Of a stretch of 64,000 bases of DNA, positions 56,392 to 63,923 are shown piece by piece (within the stretch, counting starts at the first letter, position 1; each line of letters begins with the position of its first letter). The notes below the pieces were generated by a model that did not search any database, was not told where the DNA came from, and was given only the letters and a program-made list of their open reading frames with translations. The translations under genes were made by a program, and so were the position numbers. Origin of the DNA: Planctomycetota bacterium (GTDB taxonomy: Bacteria; Planctomycetota; UBA8742; UBA2392); contig JADLAK010000015.1 of assembly GCA_020848275.1 (NCBI GenBank), positions 145,827 to 209,826 on the forward strand, written 5' to 3'.

Positions 56392-57585
56392 CACAAGTGC
56401 GTCGAGGGCCGGCATTTTGCCGCCCTCAAGTAACGTCAGTGACGCGCCGCCGCCCGTTGAAACGTGGCTCATCTTCTTTTCCATCTTGAACTCTTCGACC
56501 GCCGCGGCGCTGTCGCCGCCGCCGACCACGCTGTACGCACCCTTTTGCGTAGCCTCGGCAATGGCGTTGATGACTATACGCGTCCCGTTGGAGAAGCGTT
56601 CCTTCTCGAACACCCCCACCGGGCCATTGAAGAGGATGGTCTTGCCACGCAGGATCGCCGCGGAAAACGCCTTGGCGGTTTGATCGCCGATGTCAAACGC
56701 CGCTTCGCTGTCGGGGATGTCGCCCTTGATCTGGTGTACGGCCTCGCTGTCCATGTTCTGCGCGCAGACGTGGTCCGTAGGCAGATGCACGACCACGCCG
56801 AGTTCGCGGGCCTTGATCAACGTCTGTTCAGCAATCTTGGCGCTGCCCGCGTCATACAGCGACACGCCGATCTTTTTCCCCTGGACCTTCAGGAAGGTGT
56901 AGGCCATGCCGCCGCCGATGCAGACCTCATTCACGCGGCCAAGGATGTTGTTCAAGAGCGGGATTTTATCCTTCACCTTCGCGCCCCCGACAATCGCGAT
57001 GCAGGGCTTGGCGGGATTCAAGAGCACTTTGCCGATGGCGTCGCACTCCGCCTTAACGAGATAACCCGCCGCGCCGGGCAGCAGCTTCGCCGGCCACACC
57101 ATGCTCGCGTCGCCGCGATGGCAGGTGCCGAACGCATCGTTGACGTAGATGTCGCCGAGGCTCGCGAGTTCCTTGCCGAAAACTTCGTCGCCCTTTTGCT
57201 CCGCGGCGTGGAAGCGCACGTTCTCGAGCAGCAGCACTTCGCCTGACTTCAGGCGTTTGACCTCGTCGTGGACATGTTCGCCGGTACAGTCTTTGGCGAG
57301 CGCCACGTTCTGGCCCAGCAGCTCGCCCAGGCGCTTGGCCACAGGCGCAAGCGAATATGCTGCCTCGAACCCCGCGCCCTTGGGACGGCCCAGGTGGCTC
57401 ATCAACACCACGCGCGCGCCTTTGCCCAGTAGATGTTTAATCGTCGGCAGCGCCGCGGTGATGCGCAGGTCCGAGGTGATGTTGCCCGCGTCGTCCTGCG
57501 GCACATTGAAATCCGCGCGCACCAGCACGCGCTTGTCCTTGACGTTGGGAAGTTTGTCGAGCGAAGGGATTTTGGTCAGGTCCAT
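56383..57585 (-). CDS. pgk: Phosphoglycerate kinase
   Basis: 400 residues. KRVLVRADFNVPQDDAGNIT, RVVLMSHLGRPKG, VLLENVRFHAAEQKGD, CIAIVGGAKVKDKIPLL, LFNGPVGVFEKERFSNGT and VVGGGDSAAAVEEF cover the substrate and ATP sites of this glycolytic enzyme. ATG 57585 begins the family sequence. The frame stays open for another 950 bases antisense to the gene at 57788, but that part is a shadow of the GC-rich repeats there. Rpe follows downstream. Confidence 0.95.
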   Translation of the reverse strand: MDLTKIPSLDKLPNVKDKRVLVRADFNVPQDDAGNITSDLRITAALPTIKHLLGKGARVVLMSHLGRPKGAGFEAAYSLAPVAKRLGELLGQNVALAKDCTGEHVHDEVKRLKSGEVLLLENVRFHAAEQKGDEVFGKELASLGDIYVNDAFGTCHRGDASMVWPAKLLPGAAGYLVKAECDAIGKVLLNPAKPCIAIVGGAKVKDKIPLLNNILGRVNEVCIGGGMAYTFLKVQGKKIGVSLYDAGSAKIAEQTLIKARELGVVVHLPTDHVCAQNMDSEAVHQIKGDIPDSEAAFDIGDQTAKAFSAAILRGKTILFNGPVGVFEKERFSNGTRIVINAIAEATQKGAYSVVGGGDSAAAVEEFKMEKKMSHVSTGGGASLTLLEGGKMPALDALVKS

Positions 57586-57787
57586 GGCATGTCTCTTGGT
57601 TTGCGGGAAGTATAGCGGCGGAGTTGGCATCGGGTATCGAGTTTTGGGTATGCGAAGGCGCTCGACAACCTGATACCTGTCACCCCCGGTCTGCGCCGTG
57701 AAGTTTGCATTGCGATTTGATGAAGGGCCGCGTCTGGCGCTTGCCGCGGCCTGCCATATCATCGAAAGCTCATAACGAGGAGTCGTC

Positions 57788-59665
57788 ATGGCAGGTTCTT
57801 CCCGCGTGCCGCGCCCGCAGGGCCCGGCGCCCAGTGCGCGTAAACCCGTGGCCGCGCCGAAACCGGCGCCCGAGGCCATTGATATGTCGGACATCGAGCT
57901 CGGCGACGGCAATGAGCCCCAGGCCGTCGCGCCCCAGCCCGCGGTGAAGAAATCAACGCGGACAGTCGCGCCGCCGCCTGTGGTTGCTCCGCCCCCGGCA
58001 ATGAAAAAGTCCACGCGCACGGTCGCGCCGCCTCCGGCCAGAAGCGGCAACACCGGCCGCATGGTCGCTCCGCCTGCGGTTGTTGTCCCGCCGCCCGCCA
58101 AGACCGGCAACACGGGGCGCATGGTCGCGCCGCCGCCTGCGGCGAAAACCGGCAACACCGGGCGTATGGTCGCGCCGCCTGCCTCGATCAAGGCCGAGGG
58201 ACCGCCCGCGGTCAAAACCGGCAACACCGCGCGCATGGTTGCCGCAACATCGGTCGCGCCCGTTGTCAAAAAGGGAAACACCGGCCCTGTCAAACCGCCT
58301 TCGGGCCGCATCATCGAAGCCGCGCCGGAAGCCGCGCCCGCCGCGGTCAAACCGAAAGGAAACACGCAGCGGCTGACCGCGCCAAAACCTGAAGCGCCCG
58401 CGAAAGCGGAGGGCCTCGTGCGGCTGCCTGCCCCGGGCAAAGTCGAGGGGCCTGCCCCCGCGCCGCAACCGGAGCCGGAACTCCAACTCGAAGGGGAAGC
58501 GCCTGCGCCGACACCGGTTGTGGTTAAACCCAAGGGCAATACACAGCGCCTTCAAGCGCCCAAACCCGCGCCGAAGGCCGAAGCGCCGAAGCCGGAAATC
58601 CAACTCGAGGAGCAAGCACCCGCACCGAAGGCCGAGGCGCCCGCCCCCGTCGTGGTTAAACCCAAGGGCAACACGCAACGCCTCCAGGCGCCCAAACCCT
58701 CGCCGAAGGCCGCGGATCCCGCCGCCGCAACGGGGCATAGCACCGCCGTCGGCCTTGGCACGGGCAAGTTCGACCCGCTGGCGGAAACGAAGCTTGGCGC
58801 ATCGCCCGTGGGCGCAAACTCGACGGGCCCCGTCGCCCCGGTCAGCGCCGACAAAACCGGCGAAGTCGGGTCCACGGACGCGGCCATCGACATACCGGCG
58901 GACGGCGAGAAAAAGCCCGAAGACGGCAAGCCGGGCGCAAAAAAGCTGGGCAGCTTCAAGCCTCTGGCCAAGGGGCCGGCAAAGCCGCTGGCGCCGCTCA
59001 AGGCCGGGGGCGCGATCGTTCATCGCGCGCCGGTCGCACCCGTAGCCGAGCCGAAAAGCAAACTGACGATGGTGATTATCGCGGTTGTCGTTTTGCTCGT
59101 GCTGGGCGGCGGGGGCTTCATGATGATGTCGGGCGGCCCGACCCAGCTTATCCCGGACGGCGATTGGGCGGAGAAAACGACAGAGGGCGGCGAGGCCTCG
59201 GCGCTGCTGCCCAAGGGTGAGCTGAAAATGCCGGAACTCCCGGCGGGCACGGCCGCTATCGCCAAGGTGATCGGCTCGACCGTCGAAAAGGGAGAGTTCG
59301 GCGTCTGTGTACTTGCCGTCGATGAAGCGGCGCTCAAGCGCCTGGAATTTTCGACCATCGCTGAACAGTTGGGCGCGAAGTTCAAGGGCGCCAAGAAAGG
59401 CGATGAACTGACGGCCACCATCGCGGGAATGCCGGGCACCGAGATCGAATACGGCAACGAGAGCCGGCGGGCGTACGTGCGCTTCTGCCTGAACGAAAAG
59501 AAGGACCGGCTGTATTTCCTGTTCGCCGAAATCGCCTCGCCCAAGCGCACCGTCGACGTCGACAAGTTCTTTAACTCGTTCAAGGTCAATGCGGCGGCGG
59601 ACCCGCTTGCCGCCCCGAAAGAAGAACCCAAAGAAGCGCCGAAGGAAGAACCGAAAAAGGAGTAG
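57788..59665 (+). CDS. Bitopic membrane protein with GNT-x-R repeats
   Basis: 625 residues. GAGGAG precedes the ATG. Residues 1-430 are Pro/Ala/Lys-rich and probably disordered, with about ten copies of a Thr motif: KKSTRTVAPP twice, (K)TGNTGRMVAPP three times, KTGNTARMV, KKGNTGP and KPKGNTQRL three times. One transmembrane helix (about 428-450, TMVIIAVVVLLVLGGGGFMM) leads to a 130-residue C-terminal domain with MPGTEIEYGNESRRAYVRF and an acidic-Lys tail. The regularly spaced Thr next to basic residues would suit a Ser/Thr kinase such as that at 16324. No known family recognised. Confidence 0.75.
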   Translation: MAGSSRVPRPQGPAPSARKPVAAPKPAPEAIDMSDIELGDGNEPQAVAPQPAVKKSTRTVAPPPVVAPPPAMKKSTRTVAPPPARSGNTGRMVAPPAVVVPPPAKTGNTGRMVAPPPAAKTGNTGRMVAPPASIKAEGPPAVKTGNTARMVAATSVAPVVKKGNTGPVKPPSGRIIEAAPEAAPAAVKPKGNTQRLTAPKPEAPAKAEGLVRLPAPGKVEGPAPAPQPEPELQLEGEAPAPTPVVVKPKGNTQRLQAPKPAPKAEAPKPEIQLEEQAPAPKAEAPAPVVVKPKGNTQRLQAPKPSPKAADPAAATGHSTAVGLGTGKFDPLAETKLGASPVGANSTGPVAPVSADKTGEVGSTDAAIDIPADGEKKPEDGKPGAKKLGSFKPLAKGPAKPLAPLKAGGAIVHRAPVAPVAEPKSKLTMVIIAVVVLLVLGGGGFMMMSGGPTQLIPDGDWAEKTTEGGEASALLPKGELKMPELPAGTAAIAKVIGSTVEKGEFGVCVLAVDEAALKRLEFSTIAEQLGAKFKGAKKGDELTATIAGMPGTEIEYGNESRRAYVRFCLNEKKDRLYFLFAEIASPKRTVDVDKFFNSFKVNAAADPLAAPKEEPKEAPKEEPKKE

Positions 59666-59666
59666 C

Positions 59667-60638
59667 ATGTATTGACGCGTCAGGATTCTTGCCGGGCTGG
59701 CATTGGTTTTGATTTTCGCCGCGCCGCTGTGCGCCGAAGACTACGGGCTTGAGGTCATCGGGCTGGAACCCCTGTTCGCGGGCGGCATCCAGCCCTTCTT
59801 TGGCACCAACCACAGCCTGAGCTTTTCGCGCCAGCGCGGTTCCCGGCGCGCGCACAACGATGACTTCGAATACGATTTCGCCCATCGCGCCACGGCAGGC
59901 CTGCATTACGGCTTGCCGCGCGACATTCCCGGCGACCTGACACTCTCGTTTTTCGCGCCGCTGGTTTATCGCGATTTCCGCGTGCGCACGGGCTACGGCG
60001 TGGTCGGCGACCAGGTCGGCGGCCTGGGCGACCTCGGCTTGTTCATGCGCGGGCGCTACCTGTGGTTTGTGCCGGGCGACGGGACCGAGCGATCAATCTC
60101 GCTCAGCGCCTCGGTCGGCGTCGAGCTGCCCACAGGCGCCAGCGGCCTTGAGCGCGACGGCATCCGCATCCCGCGCGAACTTCAGCCCGGCCGCGGTGCG
60201 GCGTCGCTGACCTTTGCGCACATCGCGCTGTTCGGGCTTGGCAAACTTGGTTACGGCGGGCGGCTTGACCTCGCGTCAGTAACGCTGGTGCGCCATAACT
60301 CGGTTGGCGTGGGCGGCGATGGCTATGACTTCGGCGACGTTTTCCGGCAGGAGTTCGTTTTCAAGTTGCGCGTGATCCAGGAAAAACCCTACCCCGGCAA
60401 TACGATGTTCGTGGGTGCGGGCCTGATTTACGAGGCGCAGGGCGCCGACCGCGACAACGGCCGCACGGCGCACGACACGGGCTGGCGCCAGATCGCCATC
60501 AAACCCTGGTTTTCGTGGCATCCGCGGCCGCAGGACATCATCCAGGTTGAGGCGGAAATCGCCCTGTGGCGCGACGTCAACGGCAGCCAGCTCGTCGAGG
60601 GTGTGAGTTTCTTCGTCAGCTACGGTCGCCGCTTTTAG
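59667..60638 (+). pseudogene. Outer-membrane beta-barrel-like secreted protein with an in-frame stop at codon 3
   Basis: AAGGAG at 59656-59661 and ATG at 59667 make a good start, but the third codon is TGA (59673-59675) inside a TTGACGCGTCAG near-palindrome. The frame then reads RVRILAGLALVLIFAAPLCA, a signal peptide, and an intact barrel-like sequence of about 310 residues (LPRDIPGDLTLSFFAPLVYR, FMRGRYLWFVPGDG, VGVELPTGASG, SFFVSYGRRF end). Without the first ATG only TTG 59703 or rarer codons remain. It may be a recent disruption, a read-through case, or a sequence error. Family resembles uncharacterised outer-membrane proteins. Confidence 0.6.
59672..59683. repeat. Near copy of palindrome TTGACGCGTCAA (copy 4, one mismatch)
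   Basis: TTGACGCGTCAG, 11 of 12 bases matching. It lies 6 bases after the stop codon of the GNT-x-R gene and supplies the TGA that interrupts the following gene. Confidence 0.7.
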
Positions 60639-60668
60639 GCGCCCCTCCGTGAGTACCGGCGCGCCCGA

Positions 60669-61712
60669 TTACCGCGATACCTGGGCCTTGGCAGCCCAGA
60701 GAACAGCGCGACGGGGCTTGGCCACAATCAGCCACGCGAAAACGGAAATGGCCAACGCACGCAGGACTGTCGGCGTCGCAGAAGGAAGCGTGCTTCGCAT
60801 GTCAATCAGGGCCGCCGCAGGATCGCCCCCAAAGCCCAGCATGCCCGGCAGCCTGAACCAGTAATAGACAATCACCGCTGCGGCCGCGAATGCGCGAATC
60901 AACAACACTTCGCGCGGCCCCTTCAACCACAGCCGCAAGCCCAGAAAAAGTACAAGCGTTGCCGCCATGGCCGACAATGGAACACCGTAAGCAAATGGCA
61001 GGTGACGAAATCCTTCCCAGCCCTGGTAATCAGGCACCTGAAACCAGCCCCATATGAACCCTGGAAATCCGCCGACCAGCGCCAGGCCCGACCACTTTGC
61101 CGGTGCGGCGGCATTAAAATTCGCGGGGTTCAGGTCCGCTGTGGCGTCGCGGCAAGGCGACACGCAGTTCTCGCAAGTGCGGCAGTGCGCGTTCTGGACG
61201 CCGACGAGGGGTGACTGGCCATACAGCAGTTCGACCGGATAGACCGGGCACAAGCCCGAGCACCAGGCGCTTTTCCATTCGAACGCCATGCCCAAACCCG
61301 CCGCCAACAAAGCGACAACAACCAGCGCGATGCCGATGGCCGGCCCGTTAGTGTCGAAAATGACGTGGCGCAGGGGCACTATCAAAAGCAGCAGCGCAAG
61401 CGCGCCCGCAGCCATCCATCCCTGGGTTGAGGCTCCAAGATGTTTCTTCCTTGATAGGCCAAAGTGCCGCGGCAAAAGCGAGAACGTAGCCATCGGGCAG
61501 ACGTTTCGCCAAACGCCCGGCGCGACGACCAGCAGCGCCGGCGCAACAGGAATCAACACATTCCAGAGCAGGTGCAGGCCGGTGCGAGGGGCGACGAACA
61601 ACGCCCCCACAATGACGATTCCAATGATCAAAACGAGTGCTTGCAGGGCACGCCACACGCGTAACGCAACGCCAGAAAACAACGAACGCACGATAGGCTG
61701 GGTATCGAGCAT
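60669..61712 (-). CDS. Polyferredoxin-like membrane protein (NapH/CcoG-like)
   Basis: 347 residues with seven or eight hydrophobic segments. Cys motifs lie in loops: VCP near 72, WCSGLCPVYPVELLYGQ at 150-166, and HCRTCENCVSPC with Cys177, 180, 183 and 187, a ferredoxin-like 4Fe-4S set. Together they resemble NapH, NosR C-terminus and CcoG-type membrane electron carriers. It could move electrons across the inner membrane to a periplasmic partner. I start at ATG 61712; the frame beyond adds 52 residues without membrane segments. It converges on the barrel-like gene. Confidence 0.75.
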   Translation of the reverse strand: MLDTQPIVRSLFSGVALRVWRALQALVLIIGIVIVGALFVAPRTGLHLLWNVLIPVAPALLVVAPGVWRNVCPMATFSLLPRHFGLSRKKHLGASTQGWMAAGALALLLLIVPLRHVIFDTNGPAIGIALVVVALLAAGLGMAFEWKSAWCSGLCPVYPVELLYGQSPLVGVQNAHCRTCENCVSPCRDATADLNPANFNAAAPAKWSGLALVGGFPGFIWGWFQVPDYQGWEGFRHLPFAYGVPLSAMAATLVLFLGLRLWLKGPREVLLIRAFAAAAVIVYYWFRLPGMLGFGGDPAAALIDMRSTLPSATPTVLRALAISVFAWLIVAKPRRAVLWAAKAQVSR

Positions 61713-61783
61713 GGCCGGACTCACGGGACGGACGATTACAGATATACAACTCTGTTTATCTCGTTTACAGTCTCGTGGCGCCA

Positions 61784-61848
61784 GGCTCTGTCTCGTGAAT
61801 GCCTTCTTTTGCGCCCGGCTGCGCGGCAAGTGTCCGCGAGACAGAGCC
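61784..61848. repeat. Palindrome GGCTCTGTCTCG...CGAGACAGAGCC
   Basis: Perfect 12-base arms (61784-61795, 61837-61848) separated by 41 bases. It lies in the 214-base gap between the divergent polyferredoxin-like gene and the small lipoprotein gene. The rest of the gap (61713-61926) is AT-richer but shows no promoter I would call. Confidence 0.75.
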
Positions 61849-61926
61849 CTGAACGTAGCTTCCGGCAACAGCTAACTTCAAGCGACAATTAAATGCATAC
61901 CCAAACTGACCCCTCAACTTTGTAAG

Positions 61927-62151
61927 ATGACGTCCATGAGAATATGGCTTTCCATAGCGTTGATCACGACTGTTGCCCTGCTTGCGACCGCCTGCCGCAT
62001 TGGCGGCGGGTTTGACGGCGAGGGCCGCCTGATCTCGCGTGAAGGCGGCGAATCGCCCGCGAAAACGCAACCCGTCACCCCAGCCAAAACCGACCCGGCC
62101 AAGACCGCGCCTCAACCGGCGACGATTGTCTATCTCATCCCCGCCGGCTGA
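61927..62151 (+). CDS. Small lipoprotein
   Basis: 71-74 residues. A signal peptide ending LLATAC (lipobox) is followed by RIGGGFDGEGRLISREGGES and a Lys/Pro/Thr-rich linker ending ATIVYLIPAG. ATG 61927 and ATG 61936 are both possible starts. No recognisable domain. It probably sits at a membrane, processed by LspA. Confidence 0.62.
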   Translation: MTSMRIWLSIALITTVALLATACRIGGGFDGEGRLISREGGESPAKTQPVTPAKTDPAKTAPQPATIVYLIPAG

Positions 62152-62217
62152 GTGTGATGAGAGTGAATCTCGGGTGTTGAAACCACCCTCAAACGCCAGT
62201 TAGGCGTCAAACCGCAA

Positions 62218-62523
62218 GTGAACATGGACCAGAACATCATCTGGTTCAAATGGGACAAAAAGGAACCGCTTGTTCCTGGCCGCGTGTTTAAGGCCGTAAC
62301 CGACGGCGGCATGGGCCTCGAATCGTTCCGCATCCTCGGCACTTTCAGTTTCAGCGAAGGCCACGCGCGCATCGGCGGCCTCGACTTCGGCTACGAGGGC
62401 GAAGTGCTGGCCGACGGCGCCTGGGATGTCGAAATCGCGGGCTACGACGAGCCGGGCGACAAAATTCGCGCGATCGCGGTCGTGCCTTACGTCGAGCCGC
62501 CCGTCTTCAACCCCGACGCGTAA
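62218..62523 (+). CDS. Unknown small protein, possibly frameshifted at its start
   Basis: 101 residues from GTG 62218, with ATG 62224 as alternative. The core has DQNIIWFKWDKKEPLVPGRV, then GLESFRILGTFSFSEGHARI and GYEGEVLADGAWDVEI, beta-rich and unclassified. The same frame continues upstream with coding-like residues (VETTLKRQLGVKPQ) to a TGA at 62164, while MRVNLG begins in another frame at ATG 62157. A single frameshift near 62170-62178 would join them into a longer protein, so the true start may be 62157. Confidence 0.5.
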   Translation: MNMDQNIIWFKWDKKEPLVPGRVFKAVTDGGMGLESFRILGTFSFSEGHARIGGLDFGYEGEVLADGAWDVEIAGYDEPGDKIRAIAVVPYVEPPVFNPDA

Positions 62524-62524
62524 T

Positions 62525-62583
62525 GTCGAGTTCCGTGTTCCGCGTCCCGAGTTAGCCGTCGCTTTTGACTCGGAACTCGGAAC
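62525..62583. repeat. Tandem-word palindrome, word GAGTTCCGTGTTC
   Basis: Left arm 62525-62553 (GTCGAGTTCCGTGTTCCGCG core) and right arm 62567-62583 (GACTCGGAACTCGGAAC). It starts 2 bases after the upstream stop. Bases 62584-62690 ahead of the next gene are AT-rich with a TTGACA at 62650-62655 but no matching -10 hexamer. Confidence 0.75.
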
Positions 62584-62690
62584 ATTTTAATGAGGGAAAT
62601 TGCTGTCGTCGCAAAGCGACTTTAATCGTAATACGAAAGCTGTGTTCCATTGACATCAGGCCCTTAAAACCCCCCTTTTGAGGATGCTGC

Positions 62691-63788
62691 ATGAAATCTG
62701 CATGGTTAGGAGCCCTCGCTCTTTGCGGAGCACTGACGCTGCCGGTCGTGGTGGATGCAGCTCCCAAGCCCGCCGACAAGCCCAAGGACCCGCCCAAGAC
62801 CGAGCCCGCCAAGACCGACACAAAGTTCGCCTCGGCCAAAGACGTGATGGCCTCGATCTTTGACAAGGGCTGCGCGGACATTTACGCCTACCTCAGCGCC
62901 AACAACAAACCCGCCGACGCCGACGAATTGCTCGGGTGGGTGACGGCGCGCCTGGGACACGTGCGTAACCAGATGAGCTTCATCAAGCTCGCCAAATTGT
63001 TCCTCAAGGATTACACCAAGGTCGACGACCAGGAAGACGCCGACGCCTGGAAGTTGCGGCTGTACGCAGCGCAACTGGGCCAGGAGTCGGAAAAGGCCGA
63101 GGCGGAAACGGCACTGAAGAAGCTTGAGGAGAGCCCCAAAAACATTGACAACGTAATGATTGCCGGGGAGGCGCGCCTGATCCACGCGCGTTACAGCAAC
63201 AACGACAAGCTTGCCAAAGAAATCGTTGGCAAACTTCTGGCCAACAAGGCGCTGACTGAGGCCAAGAGCAAAGACGTTTATCGCGGCCTGCAGCGCATGG
63301 TGCTCTTCAACTCCCCGGCGGAAATCAAGGTCGGCAATGCGTTCCCCTGCTGGTCTGAAGTCATGCCGGTCAAGGACCTCGAGGGCAAAGAAATCAAGCT
63401 GGCCGACTTCAAGGGCAAGGTAGTGCTGGTTGATTTCTGGGCCACGTGGTGCCCCACCAGCCTGCAGGAACTGCCCGACCTCGTCAGCTTGTATGACGAG
63501 TTGAACGAACAGGGCTTCGAAATCATTGGCCTGTCGTACGACGACGAAGACTCCGAAAAAACCCTGCGTTTCTTCATCGGCGGTAATGTCAATTTCGGTG
63601 ACTTCCAGATCGGCGAGATGAAGTGGCGCCAGGTCTTTGACGGCGGGTACCAAAACTGCGGCATGGCCGGGCGTTACGGCCTTCAGGCCCCCAGTACGGT
63701 GCTGATCGGCAAAGACGGCAAAGTTGCGGCGCAAAACCTGCGCGGCGACAAGCTGGCCGAAAAGATCCGCGAACTGCTTACCAAGTAA
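62691..63788 (+). CDS. Secreted TlpA/thioredoxin-fold protein lacking the resolving cysteine
   Basis: 365 residues. A signal peptide (about 1-24) and a Lys/Pro linker lead to a helical domain (about 45-205) and a thioredoxin-like domain (210-365) with ADFKGKVVLVDFWATWCPTS. The active site reads Cys254-Pro-Thr-Ser257, so the usual second Cys is Ser and disulfide reduction in the standard way is not possible. Other Cys (61, 220, 342) could substitute or it may be a monothiol or a non-catalytic relative. GAGGATGC stands ahead of the ATG. A strong terminator follows. Confidence 0.85.
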   Translation: MKSAWLGALALCGALTLPVVVDAAPKPADKPKDPPKTEPAKTDTKFASAKDVMASIFDKGCADIYAYLSANNKPADADELLGWVTARLGHVRNQMSFIKLAKLFLKDYTKVDDQEDADAWKLRLYAAQLGQESEKAEAETALKKLEESPKNIDNVMIAGEARLIHARYSNNDKLAKEIVGKLLANKALTEAKSKDVYRGLQRMVLFNSPAEIKVGNAFPCWSEVMPVKDLEGKEIKLADFKGKVVLVDFWATWCPTSLQELPDLVSLYDELNEQGFEIIGLSYDDEDSEKTLRFFIGGNVNFGDFQIGEMKWRQVFDGGYQNCGMAGRYGLQAPSTVLIGKDGKVAAQNLRGDKLAEKIRELLTK

Positions 63789-63803
63789 CCTGTTGATCCA
63801 TCC

Positions 63804-63838
63804 CCGGGGCGGTCCTTTGCGACCGCCCCGGTTTGTTT
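63804..63838 (+). terminator. Rho-independent terminator after the thioredoxin-fold gene
   Basis: CCGGGGCGGTC (63804-63814) pairs with GACCGCCCCGG (63821-63831) around a 6-base loop and is followed by TTTGTTT. It lies 16 bases past the stop codon. Confidence 0.9.
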
Positions 63839-63841
63839 AAA

Positions 63842-63873
63842 TCCGAGCCCGCTGCGTCGGCGGCGGGCTCGGA
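63842..63873. repeat. Second hairpin downstream of the terminator
   Basis: TCCGAGCCCGC (63842-63852) is complementary to GCGGGCTCGGA (63863-63873). It is without a T-run and may act as an additional stop or a 3' end stabiliser for transcripts coming from either side. Confidence 0.7.
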
Positions 63874-63923
63874 TGCATCCCGTTTATTTGCCGCAGGGGC
63901 CGCAACTTTATTAACCTGTACGC

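Noticed and set aside
57628..57680. A further tandem-word palindrome between pgk and the GNT-x-R gene
   Set aside because: GGGTATCGAGTTTTGGGTAT and CAACCTGATACCTG hint at the style, but complementarity is too weak to list it as an element.
56383..58539. A 718-codon minus-strand frame covering pgk and 950 bases upstream
   Set aside because: Only the 400 residues from 57585 match phosphoglycerate kinase. The upstream part is antisense to the repeat-rich gene at 57788 and is a low-complexity Gly/Ala/Pro shadow.
57953..59668. Long Arg/Gly-rich minus-strand frame antisense to the GNT-x-R gene
   Set aside because: It arises from the GC-rich Pro/Ala/Lys codons of the plus-strand gene, which has a good ribosome-binding site, a membrane segment and a folded C-terminal domain.
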